From NCBI RefSeq assembly GCF_024346055.1, contig NZ_JAGQCH010000021.1, positions 1 to 52,978 on the forward strand: 52,978 bases of DNA, given 5' to 3'. The stretch is from Cyanobium sp. Cruz CV13-4-11. Its GTDB lineage: Bacteria; Cyanobacteriota; Cyanobacteriia; PCC-6307; Cyanobiaceae. The translations under genes and the position numbers were made by a program. This document shows, piece by piece, positions 45,660 to 52,978 of the stretch. The notes under the pieces are model-generated. The model did no database searches, had not been told where the DNA came from, and saw only the letters and a list, made by a program, of their open reading frames with translations. Position 1 is the first letter of the stretch. Each line of letters starts with the position of its first letter.

Positions 45660-47963
45660 TCAGCCGACCGCGATGAGTCGGGACAGGAAGAAGGCCCAGG
45701 TTGTCGCGATACCGCCCAGCAGATAGTGGGCGACACCGACGGCACGGCCTTGGGTGATGGAAAGCGCCCGCGGTTGGATGGCGGGAGCCACCTTCAGCTT
45801 GTTGTGAGCCCAGACGATGGACTCGATCAGCTCCTGCCAGTAGCCGCGGCCACTGAAGAGGAACATGAGGCTGAAGGCCCAGATGAAGTGGGCACCCAGG
45901 AACATCAGGCCATAGGCACTGGAGCTCGAGCCGTAGCTGTTGATCACTTGTGCGGCCTGGGCCCACAGGAAGTCACGCAACCAACCGTTAATGGTGATAG
46001 CGCTTTGGGCAAAGTTGCCATTGGTGATGTGCTGAACACTGCCGTCGGCATTGACGGTGCCCCACACGTCGCTCTGCATCTTCCAGCTGAAGTGGAAAAT
46101 GACGATCGACAGGGAGTTGTACATCCAGAACAGGCCGAGGAACACGTGGTCCCAGGCCGACACCTGACAGGTACCGCCACGGCCGGGGCCGTCGCAGGGG
46201 AAGCGGAAGCCCAGATTCGCCTTGTCGGGGACGAGGCGGGAGCTGCGCGCATAGAGCACACCCTTCAGCAGGATCAGCACAGTGACGTGGATCGTGAAGG
46301 CGTGGATGTGGTGGACCATGAAGTCGGCCGTTCCCAGGGGGATCGGCGCGGCGGCCACCTTGCCGCCAACGGCGACGATGGTGCCGTTGAACACTTCGCT
46401 CACACCGGCCAGCGCATTGGGAGCGGTGGTGCCGGCGGCAGCGGCGTGCAGACCCTGGATCCATTGCGCGAAGACGGGCTTCAGCTGGATCGCGGTGTCA
46501 CTGAACATGTCCTGGGGACGTCCCAGGGCACTCATGGTGTCGTTGTGGATGTAGAGGCCGAAGCTGTGGAAGCCCAGGAAAATGCACACCCAGTTGAGGT
46601 GGCTGATCAGGGCATCACGGGCTTTCAGCACGCGATCCAGAACGTTGTCGATGTTCTTGGCCGGGTCGTAATCGCGGATGAGTGCGATGGCCGAGTGGGC
46701 ACCGGCTCCGACGATCAGGAAGCCGCCGATCCACATGTGGTGGGTGAACAGCGACAGCTGGGTCGGGTAGTCGATACCGATGTAGGGATACGGCGGCATC
46801 GCATACATGTGGTGCGCCACGATGATCGTGAGCGAACCCAAGAGTGCGAGGTTCAGACCCAGCTGGGCATGCCAGGAGGTGGTCAGGAATTCGTAGAGCC
46901 CATCGTGACCTTTGGGCGCGGGGAACAGCAGGGGATCGCCCTTCTGGCCCTCGAGAATCTCCTTGATGCTGTGGCCGATGCCCCAGTTGGTGCGGTACAT
47001 GTGGCCAGCCACGATGAACAGCACCGCGATCGCCAGATGGTGATGGGCGATGTCGGTCATCCAGAGGCTGCCGGTCACAGGATTCAGACCACCCTTGAAG
47101 GTGAGGAAATCGCTGTAGGCGGCCCAGTTGCCGGTGAAGAAGGCGGAGATCCCCGCGCCGAAGCCGGGGAACAACTGGGTCAGCAGATCCTGGTTGAGAA
47201 ACTCGTGGGGGAGCGGGATGTCGGCCACCGAAGCGATGGTCTTGCCGTTCAACACCAGCGGGCTGCCGGCGTCGATGGCGTCCATCAACTGGGTGGTGGG
47301 CAGCGACACGTGCAGCAGGTGACCTGTCCAGGACAGGGACCCGAGCCCGAGCAGACCGGCCAGGTGGTGGTTGAGCATGGACTCAACGTTCTGGAACCAC
47401 TCCAGCTTCGGCGCTGCCTTGTGGTAGTGGAAGACACCGGCGTTGAGCATCAGGCCGGCCATCACCAGGGCACCGATGGCGGTGCAGAGGAGTTGGAACT
47501 CGTTGGTGAAACCCCAGGCTCTCCACACGTGGAAGAGGCCGGAGGTGATCTGGATGCCGTGGAAGCCGGCACCCACATCGCCATTGAGAATTTCCTGGCC
47601 GAAGATCGGCCAGACCACCTGAGCACTGGGCTTGACGTGCAGGGGGTCGGCCAGCCAGCCGGTGTAGTTGGAGAAGCGGGCTCCGTGATAGAAGGCGCCG
47701 CTCAGCCAGATGAAAATGACGGCCAGATGGCCGAAGTGAGCGCTGAAGATCTTCCGGGAGACCTCTTCAAGATCGCTCGTGTGGCTGTCGAAATCGTGAG
47801 CGTTGGCGTGGAGGTTCCAAATCCAGGTGGTGGTTTTGGGACCTTTGGCGAGGGTGCGATCGAAGTGCCCGGGCTTGCCGAGAACATCGAAGTCGACAGG
47901 AACGGGGTTCCGGTCAACCATGTCCTTCGCCTTGTTCCCACGCTCTGGTGGGCTGATGGTCAT
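45660..47963 (-). CDS. psaA: Photosystem I P700 apoprotein A1 (PsaA)
   Basis: This is the partner of PsaB in the reaction-centre heterodimer. [20 protein letters not shown] starts the protein. The Fx loop is [20 protein letters not shown]. Conserved His-rich helices ([34 protein letters not shown]) bind chlorophyll. The C-terminus is [11 protein letters not shown]. The length is 767 aa. The ATG at 47963 has a long 5' leader if the promoter at about 48165 is right. Confidence 0.99.
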   Translation of the reverse strand: MTISPPERGNKAKDMVDRNPVPVDFDVLGKPGHFDRTLAKGPKTTTWIWNLHANAHDFDSHTSDLEEVSRKIFSAHFGHLAVIFIWLSGAFYHGARFSNYTGWLADPLHVKPSAQVVWPIFGQEILNGDVGAGFHGIQITSGLFHVWRAWGFTNEFQLLCTAIGALVMAGLMLNAGVFHYHKAAPKLEWFQNVESMLNHHLAGLLGLGSLSWTGHLLHVSLPTTQLMDAIDAGSPLVLNGKTIASVADIPLPHEFLNQDLLTQLFPGFGAGISAFFTGNWAAYSDFLTFKGGLNPVTGSLWMTDIAHHHLAIAVLFIVAGHMYRTNWGIGHSIKEILEGQKGDPLLFPAPKGHDGLYEFLTTSWHAQLGLNLALLGSLTIIVAHHMYAMPPYPYIGIDYPTQLSLFTHHMWIGGFLIVGAGAHSAIALIRDYDPAKNIDNVLDRVLKARDALISHLNWVCIFLGFHSFGLYIHNDTMSALGRPQDMFSDTAIQLKPVFAQWIQGLHAAAAGTTAPNALAGVSEVFNGTIVAVGGKVAAAPIPLGTADFMVHHIHAFTIHVTVLILLKGVLYARSSRLVPDKANLGFRFPCDGPGRGGTCQVSAWDHVFLGLFWMYNSLSIVIFHFSWKMQSDVWGTVNADGSVQHITNGNFAQSAITINGWLRDFLWAQAAQVINSYGSSSSAYGLMFLGAHFIWAFSLMFLFSGRGYWQELIESIVWAHNKLKVAPAIQPRALSITQGRAVGVAHYLLGGIATTWAFFLSRLIAVG

Positions 47964-48385
47964 CGAGACGTTCCTCGAGGGACGGGGTCGAGGTGGAGGT
48001 CCACCCCTTCGACGGACGCCGGGGACAGGTCATGCGACCGTCCCGGCCCCATCGGTGGGCCCCATGGCCGGGAAGACCCGACCATGGGCACCAGTCGCGA
48101 GGTAGGGGAAATCCCTTGCCACGACTGGGGCTTTGGGCCCCGAAAGGGGACCACTGGCGGAAGTATAGGGGTCGAAAACAAGGCGAATCGGCCGCCAGTT
48201 ACAAAGGTTTAATCCCAGCGCTTCCAAGGCTGCGACAGCGGTCTGGCCGCATGTTGTCAACAACGTAACAATCAGAAAATCATTGGGTTTCTATAACCGC
48301 TTGCTGCATTGTTCAGCACTTTTGACAGCTGATCTGCCCCGTTCGGGCCCCGAAGCAGAATGGCGCCACGGTTGAGGCAGCCCGC
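47964..48385. promoter_or_regulatory. Divergent psaA / exported-protein regulatory region with HLR1-like element
   Basis: This 422-bp space holds no gene. On the minus strand TATACT (plus 48162-48167) is a good -10, giving psaA a leader of about 190 nt. About 30 bp further upstream GTTACA-AAGG-TTTAAT (plus strand 48198-48213) resembles the HLR1 direct repeat KTTACAWWNNKTTACA bound by RpaB at photosystem I promoters, with two mismatches in the second half. A second weak pair (TGTCAA and CGTAAC at 48255-48269) lies beyond it. Assignments are by eye. Confidence 0.45.
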
Positions 48386-49612
48386 GTGAGCGACAGGGGT
48401 CAGAGGCAAAGAGCCGCAGGGCGAGGGGCCGGTAGGGCCTGCCTCTGGGCCGGCCTGCTGACGCTGGTGCTGCTGCTGGTGCTCAGCGTGGCGCCGCCGG
48501 CCGCCCTGGCCTTCCATCTGCCGGGCCGCCGCACAGCCGCTGCGGACGCCACCCCCCTGGCGGTGGGGCCTTCCAGCCAGCAGGAGGTGGCGCCCCCCCT
48601 GCCGGTGCAGCAGCTGCAGGGGGCCCTGGACGGGCGGCGGCCCCGGCTGGAGATCCTCTCCCCCGCCGACGGTGCCCTGATGCCGGCCGGTCCCTGGACT
48701 CTGCGGCTGCAGGTGGAGGACTGGCCCCTGGTGGACGCTGGCCCCCTCGGCCTCGGCCCCCACCTCGTGGTGCAGCTGGATGGGGATCCCGCCCTGCCGC
48801 TCACCGGCACAAGCACCACCATGCGGCCTCTGGAGCCGGGCAGCCATCGGCTCACCGTCTATGCCGCCAAACCCTGGGGGGAGGCGGTGAAGGGCCCCGG
48901 GGCCCAGCGCCAGATCCGACTGCACAGGGTCGCGGCCAACCCCTTGAGCCAACCTGCTCCGGGCAGCCCCCAGCTGATCACCGTCAGCCCCTGGGGGACG
49001 GCGGCCGGCAGGCCCCTGCTGCTCGACTGGCTATTGCTGGACGCTCCCCTGCAGAACCTGCGCAGCGGTGACGCCAGCTGGCGGTTGAGGGTCAGCCTCA
49101 ACGGCGACAGCTTCCTGATCGATCAACAGACGCCCCTTTGGCTGGAGGGCTGGCGCAGCGGCAGCAATGCGATCCAGCTCGACCTGCTCGATGGCCTCGG
49201 CGAGCCTCTCAACCCACCGTTCAACAGCCTGGTGACGGAAGTGACCCTGGAGCCCGGCACCGCCCCACCCCGCTGGCAGGGGGGCCGGCTGCAGCCCGCC
49301 GAGCTGGCCATCCTGCTGGGCGAGGCCCCGCCACCTGCCGCGCTGGAGCCGGAGCCGCAGACCGAGCCCATGCCCGAACCAGAGCCAGAGCCAGAGCCGG
49401 AGACGGCGCAGGATTCTGACCCCGAAGTGAAGACCGAGGCCCTCATGGGAGCTCAGCCAGGCCCAGTCACCGAGCTGGGAACCGAGGTCCTGGCGGAGGT
49501 CGGGAATCCGGCCGAGGCCGACCCTTCGGCCGTGGTCCTTGCCCTTCCACCAGAGCCCCCACCCGTTGCTGAGGTGGCCGAGTCCCCCGTGGATGGGAGC
49601 GTGGCGCCGTGA
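48386..49612 (+). CDS. Exported Pro/Glu-rich protein upstream of cbiG-cobJ, function unknown
   Basis: A basic start (MSDRGQRQRAAGRGAGR) and a hydrophobic segment (LWAGLLTLVLLLVLSVA) ending near AALAFH indicate export or an N-terminal anchor. Residues ~75-310 look like two beta-sandwich units (RPRLEILSPADGALMPAGPW, SHRLTVYAAKPWGE; QLITVSPWGTAAGRPLLLDW). The rest is acidic low complexity with EPEP repeats, as in proteins spanning the periplasm. It begins at GTG 48386, and its last 4 bases overlap the GTG of cbiG-cobJ (GTGA). I do not recognise the family; a role in cobalt or corrin handling would be inference from coupling only. Confidence 0.7.
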   Translation: MSDRGQRQRAAGRGAGRACLWAGLLTLVLLLVLSVAPPAALAFHLPGRRTAAADATPLAVGPSSQQEVAPPLPVQQLQGALDGRRPRLEILSPADGALMPAGPWTLRLQVEDWPLVDAGPLGLGPHLVVQLDGDPALPLTGTSTTMRPLEPGSHRLTVYAAKPWGEAVKGPGAQRQIRLHRVAANPLSQPAPGSPQLITVSPWGTAAGRPLLLDWLLLDAPLQNLRSGDASWRLRVSLNGDSFLIDQQTPLWLEGWRSGSNAIQLDLLDGLGEPLNPPFNSLVTEVTLEPGTAPPRWQGGRLQPAELAILLGEAPPPAALEPEPQTEPMPEPEPEPEPETAQDSDPEVKTEALMGAQPGPVTELGTEVLAEVGNPAEADPSAVVLALPPEPPPVAEVAESPVDGSVAP

Positions 49613-51387
49613 GCCACAGCCAACGCGCCATCATCGGCCTCGGCTTCGGGCCGACGGCCACACCGATGCTTGAGCGGCTCGCCCAGGCCGGCCTGCTGCG
49701 GACCGTCCGCGGGCCGGAGGATGGGGCGGCGGCCGTCTGGCTGGCGGCGCACTGGGGGACCGCCGAAGCGGTGGTGGCCGTCGGGGCCTGCGGTCTGGTG
49801 ACCCGGCTGATCGCTCCCCTGATCACCGATAAGGACAGTGATCCGGCCGTGCTGGTGGTGGATCCCCAGGGCCGTTTCGTGGTGCCGCTGCTGGGGGGCC
49901 ATGCCGCCGGTGGCGATCGGCTCAGCCAGGAGCTCGCCGCCCTGATCGGTGGCGAAGCCGTGCTCACCGGTGCCAGCGCCGCCTGCGGCCGGCTGCCCCT
50001 GGATGCCTTCGGCCAGGCCTGGGGCTGGCGCCGGGGTGGGGGCGACTGGCGGGGCCTGATGGTGGAGGCGGACCGCGGCAACCGGATCAGCCTGCGGCAG
50101 GAGAGCGGCAACAGCCTCTGGCAGACGCTGGAGGCCGCCGACACCCCGCAAACGGCCGACCCGGCGGCCCTGGTGATTAGCCCCCACGGCGGCGACGGCT
50201 GCCACTGGCATCCACCCACCCTGTGGCTGGGCCTCGGCTGCGAACGGAACACGAGCCTGTCGGTGCTGGAGCGCCTAGTGGCGGAGGGACTGGCGCAGCA
50301 GGGGCTGGCCCCCGAGGCTGTGGCCGGATTGGCCAGCATCGATCGCAAGGGGGATGAGCCCGCCCTGCTGGCCCTGGCGGAGCAAAGGGGCTGGCCCCTG
50401 CGGCTCTACGACGCCCCCACCCTGACGGCGGTGACCGTCCCCCATCCCTCAGAGGCGGTGGCCAGGGAGATGGGCACGCCAAGCGTGGCCGAGGCCGCCG
50501 CTCTCCAGGCGGCGTCCCAGGCGGGGGGGCCGGCCCGCCTGCTGGTGGAGAAGCGGATCGAGCGCGCCGGGGCCGGGGAGCGGGGTGCCGCCACCCTGGC
50601 GGTGGCCCTGGCCGCACGCCAGTGGGCACCGCAGCGGGGCAGTCTGCAGTTGGTGGGCAGCGGTCCGGGTGCGATCGCCCTGCTCAGTGGCGAGGCCCGC
50701 CAGGCGTTGGCCGCCACGACGGTCTGGGTGGGCTACGGGCTCTACCTCGACCTGCTCGAACCGCTCAGGCGACCCGACCAGCTGCGCCGCGAGGGCCGCC
50801 TGACGGAAGAGACGGCCCGTTGCGCCGAGGCCCTCGACCTGGCCCGCCAGGGCCTCGATGTGGCCCTGATCTCCTCAGGAGACAGCGGCATCTACGGCAT
50901 GGCAGGACTGGCCCTGGAGCTCTGGCTGCAGCTGCCGGTCCTTGACCGTCCCGCCTTCACGGTGCACCCGGGCCTTTCGGCCCTGCAGCTGGCCGCCGCC
51001 CGGGCCGGCGCGCCGCTGATGCACGATTTCTGCACCATCAGCCTCAGCGACCGCCTCACCCCCTGGGAGGTGATCGAACGGCGGCTGAGGGGCGCCGCCA
51101 GCGGCGATTTCGTCGTGGCCCTCTACAACCCCCGCTCCCTCGGCAGGCCCTGGCAGCTGGGTCGGGCCATCGAACTGCTGGGGGAGGGCCGGCCGGCCAG
51201 CACGCCGGTGCTGCTGGCCCGTCAGCTGGGGCGGGCAGAAGAGACGCTCAGCCTGCACACCCTGGGCTCCCTGCCCGAGGACCAGGTGGACATGCTCACC
51301 CTTGTCCTGATCGGCAACAGCTCAACACGCGTACAGGACGGCCGCATGGTCACCCCGAGGGGCTATCCGGGAGCCGCCCTGGCCTGA
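49609..51387 (+). CDS. CbiG-CobJ fusion: cobalt-precorrin-5A hydrolase / precorrin-3B C17-methyltransferase
   Basis: Two cobalamin-pathway enzymes are joined in one 592-aa chain. The CbiG part (about 1-335) has GTAEAVVAVGACGLVTRLIA, LLGGHAAGGDRLSQELAALI, GLGCERNTS and ASIDRKGDEPALLALAE. The CobJ part (about 345-592) has the SAM-binding LVGSGPGAIALLSGEARQAL, SSGDSGIYGMAGLALE, HPGLSALQLAAARAGAPLMH and LYNPRSLGRPWQL. These steps cover C17 methylation/ring contraction and removal of the C20 fragment. The GTG start overlaps the upstream stop. No cobalamin riboswitch is visible upstream. The fusion is common in cyanobacteria. Confidence 0.92.
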   Translation: MSHSQRAIIGLGFGPTATPMLERLAQAGLLRTVRGPEDGAAAVWLAAHWGTAEAVVAVGACGLVTRLIAPLITDKDSDPAVLVVDPQGRFVVPLLGGHAAGGDRLSQELAALIGGEAVLTGASAACGRLPLDAFGQAWGWRRGGGDWRGLMVEADRGNRISLRQESGNSLWQTLEAADTPQTADPAALVISPHGGDGCHWHPPTLWLGLGCERNTSLSVLERLVAEGLAQQGLAPEAVAGLASIDRKGDEPALLALAEQRGWPLRLYDAPTLTAVTVPHPSEAVAREMGTPSVAEAAALQAASQAGGPARLLVEKRIERAGAGERGAATLAVALAARQWAPQRGSLQLVGSGPGAIALLSGEARQALAATTVWVGYGLYLDLLEPLRRPDQLRREGRLTEETARCAEALDLARQGLDVALISSGDSGIYGMAGLALELWLQLPVLDRPAFTVHPGLSALQLAAARAGAPLMHDFCTISLSDRLTPWEVIERRLRGAASGDFVVALYNPRSLGRPWQLGRAIELLGEGRPASTPVLLARQLGRAEETLSLHTLGSLPEDQVDMLTLVLIGNSSTRVQDGRMVTPRGYPGAALA

Positions 51388-51486
51388 GAGCCAGAAGAAA
51401 GAAAATCGGATGACAGGATTCAGGATTGAGGCTATGACAGGGTTTTCCAGAGATTTTAGGGGATCCGTTTATGGGATCCAACTCCT

Positions 51487-51512
51487 GGCAAATGACTGTG
51501 GATTCATTTGCC
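51487..51512. repeat. Perfect 9-bp inverted repeat after cbiG-cobJ
   Basis: GGCAAATGA (51487-51495) and TCATTTGCC (51504-51512) are exact inverse complements with an 8-nt loop. It lies 100 bp after the cbiG-cobJ stop at the start of the less GC-rich right end. There is no T-tract after it. It could be a weak terminator or a relic of an element end. Confidence 0.6.
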
Positions 51513-51639
51513 TCCCTCTAACCAGTGCTTTGCGGTCCCCCCCCTTCAGAAAGGGTTTCCGGGCACTCCTGGCCATGAGCAGCGGATTGAGGTCGGAGGC
51601 CTGGTCAGGGCAGATATCCAAATCTGGCCCTTTCACGCA

Positions 51640-52146
51640 TCACCTCGACCTGGTCGTCGTCGTCATCACGGGTGTAGACCGCCGCTGAACGTTGCTGGAC
51701 CGGCTTGGCTGGCACGCCGACCAACCGTTGGACGAAAGCTGAATGCTCGTCGGCTTTTTCGTATTGACGCTGCTGAGCTGGTTATCGATGTCCTTGAGGC
51801 TGCTACCAGCAGGGCCTTCACGATAGATCGTTTCAGGTGGCGTAGAGAGACGGAGGTAGAGCGAAGCCTCTCTTGGCCCGATCTGGTGGGCAGCAAGAAA
51901 GGCCTGGTAGGTCAGCTTCTGAGGAAGAGCCTTGAGAGTGCGCAGTGCATCACCCACGATGAGCGCGCAAGCAAGTTCTAACTTGGAAGGGCGTGTCTGC
52001 TTGCCTTTGATGGCAAGAAGTGCCGTGAGGGCTGTGATGACCAGCGAATGCTTGATCCCTCAGTCGCTGGCGGCAACGTAAAGTGACCAGAGATGCCCAG
52101 GGTTGTCCTGGAACTTAATGGACTGGGGCTGAGCCGATGGCTTCAT
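51640..52146 (-). pseudogene. 168-codon reading frame interrupted by an in-frame TGA, family unknown
   Basis: An ATG at 52146 begins MKPSAQPQSIKFQDNPGHLW. A TGA at codon 29 (plus 52060-52062) interrupts it, and the same frame then continues for 139 codons: GIKHSLVITALTALLAIKGK, then RPSKLELACALIVGDALRTL, QKLTYQAFLAAHQIGPREAS, to a stop at 51640. The part after the stop looks like real helical protein with balanced composition, so a nonsense mutation is more likely than chance. The last ~45 residues are low in structure. I do not recognise the family. Codon use and GC content are unlike the core genes. Confidence 0.4.
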
Positions 52147-52385
52147 GTTTTTGCCCTATAGATGATTATGAACAAATTCGCGACTTGCTATCTTGGCTAT
52201 AGCATAAAATACCTTCTCTGTCGATGCTAAGTAAGTTGGACTTGTTCCAAGTTGGCATTAGCCTGAATCCCGTAACTTGCGGCCCCCGATGTAGGGCACA
52301 CGAGGAGTTCTGGATGCCCAGCTCCTCCCTCGAGCGGGTTGAACGACAGCGGTGGCGGAGCTGTGGCAGTGTGGTCTGGAGCGGT

Positions 52386-52859
52386 TCAAGCCGCCTTGGG
52401 TAAACTGGCTCTGCCGCCTTGATGGGTTAGCGAGGCGTGCGGATCCAGCACGCTGTGGATAGCCGTTGTTTCCTTGGTCAGATAGATGATTCCACCGATC
52501 GTTTGGAACAGACGCGGGAGCTCCTTGACGGCAACGCCCGAGTGGGCTGCTGACAGGTTTGGCACCCTGGGCTGAACCTTGTCGATCCAGCCTTTGGTAA
52601 TGGCAGCTGCGGTGTTGAACGGATCGGGGGGCAAGGAGATCAGTCCATGGGTGTGGTACTGGAGCTTTGCCCGACCGAGCTCATGGAAGAGATACAGATG
52701 GGGATCGGTGCGATGTTGACGCGGGGTGGTCCTGCACCAGAACTGCTGGGTGAGGATCTTACGGACATGCAGGGCGTCCTTACTGACGAGATCGATATCA
52801 CTGCGGCGTCGCTCGATGGCTGAGTAGCGGGAGACCTGGGTTAAAAACGCTGTAACCGT
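52386..52859 (-). pseudogene. Start-less reading frame with an H-T-H-G-L-I motif (possible Rep/relaxase-like remnant)
   Basis: The minus-strand frame is open from 52859 to 52386 but has no ATG or GTG in its first part; the first possible start is a TTG near 52634. It reads SRYSAIERRRSDIDLVSKDA, then QQFWCRTTPRQHRTDPHLYL, FHELGRAKLQYHTHGLIS and EETTAIHSVLDPHASLTHQG-like text. The YHTHGLIS stretch recalls the His-x-His metal site of HUH replication/transposition nucleases, but the rest gives no support and no catalytic Tyr motif is clear. It is probably an N-terminally truncated gene. The 240 bp between it and 52146 are AT-rich and hold no gene. Confidence 0.3.
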
Positions 52860-52978
52860 TCAGGGGTCGGGACGGCTCATTGCGAACTTCAGCCCTGCTG
52901 AACCCTTGACGGGAGCTTGATTCCCGGTTGCATCTCAGGCAGAGACCGCCTGTGATGAGCACCCCTCCTTCCGGGATA
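52860..52978. other. Right edge of window, no feature recognised
   Basis: The last 119 bases contain stops in all frames that matter for the neighbouring remnant, and no gene start, tRNA or clear repeat. A gene may begin beyond the edge. Confidence 0.3.

Noticed and set aside
45633-48212. Long plus-strand open frame opposite psaA
   Set aside because: It is the complement of an essential, perfectly conserved gene and has no domain features.
47964-48385. A cobalamin riboswitch upstream of the cbiG-cobJ operon
   Set aside because: I looked for the conserved B12-box core and supporting stems and did not find them.
49453-50348. Minus-strand frames opposite cbiG
   Set aside because: Low-complexity Ala/Gly/Arg translations with no start signal; CbiG motifs on the plus strand explain the sequence.

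Overview
The window comes from the chromosome of a GC-rich unicellular picocyanobacterium of the Synechococcus/Cyanobium type. This rests on photosystem I genes (psaI, psaL, psaA, psaB), the NDH-1 subunit gene ndhN, the circadian input gene ldpA, a ycf45-type ATPase, the cyanobacterial families DUF1815 and DUF2839, and a CbiG-CobJ fusion. The one clear tRNA end I could read has no encoded CCA. No plasmid or complete mobile element is visible.

Layout. (1) 1-3000 is a decaying toxin-antitoxin patch: a hicA gene with its middle deleted, an in-frame fusion of a vapB antitoxin to the tail of a vapC toxin, and an orphan DUF433 antitoxin-like gene, with selO between them. (2) 3000-20000 is ordinary core genome: cell-envelope proteins (M23 peptidase, META protein), two methyltransferases, an uncharacterised gene behind an NtcA-like box, an ATP-grasp/small-protein pair, corA, tyrA, a degenerate DinG-like helicase, DUF2839, DUF1815, recA with a LexA-type palindrome, a HAD phosphatase, tRNA-Gln, ycf45 and the minus-strand set ndhN - antiporter - ldpA. 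(3) 20397-37119 is the large ribosomal superoperon from rplC to prfA, including secY, adk, rpmJ, rpoA and truA. rpsJ, rpsN, rpmD and rpsD are not in it. (4) 37133-42547 holds an HNH nuclease gene, alr, tRNA-Ser, a divergent pair of cell-wall enzymes, a dolichyl-phosphate-mannose-synthase-like glycosyltransferase, and psaI-psaL. (5) 42690-43230 is the frameshifted remnant of a surface-protein gene. (6) 43426-51387 holds psaA-psaB on the minus strand and, divergently, an exported Pro/Glu-rich protein translationally coupled to cbiG-cobJ. (7) 51388-52978 is less GC-rich and contains only broken or unrecognised reading frames, which looks like the edge of an accessory region.

How it works together. 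Most of the window is translation and secretion machinery (ribosomal proteins, SecY, RF1, RNA polymerase alpha) plus photosystem I, with a few regulated accessory genes. I saw no complete new defence or biosynthetic system. The most informative anomalies are: the two independently deleted toxin-antitoxin loci; an 8-bp duplication that frameshifts a methyltransferase into antisense of ldpA; a 23-bp inverted repeat that makes two convergent genes encode the same C-terminal octapeptide; a truA gene whose only sensible start is CTG overlapping the rplQ stop; a ribosomal protein S5 with an RGG-like N-terminal extension; and a DinG-like protein that has lost its Walker A motif.
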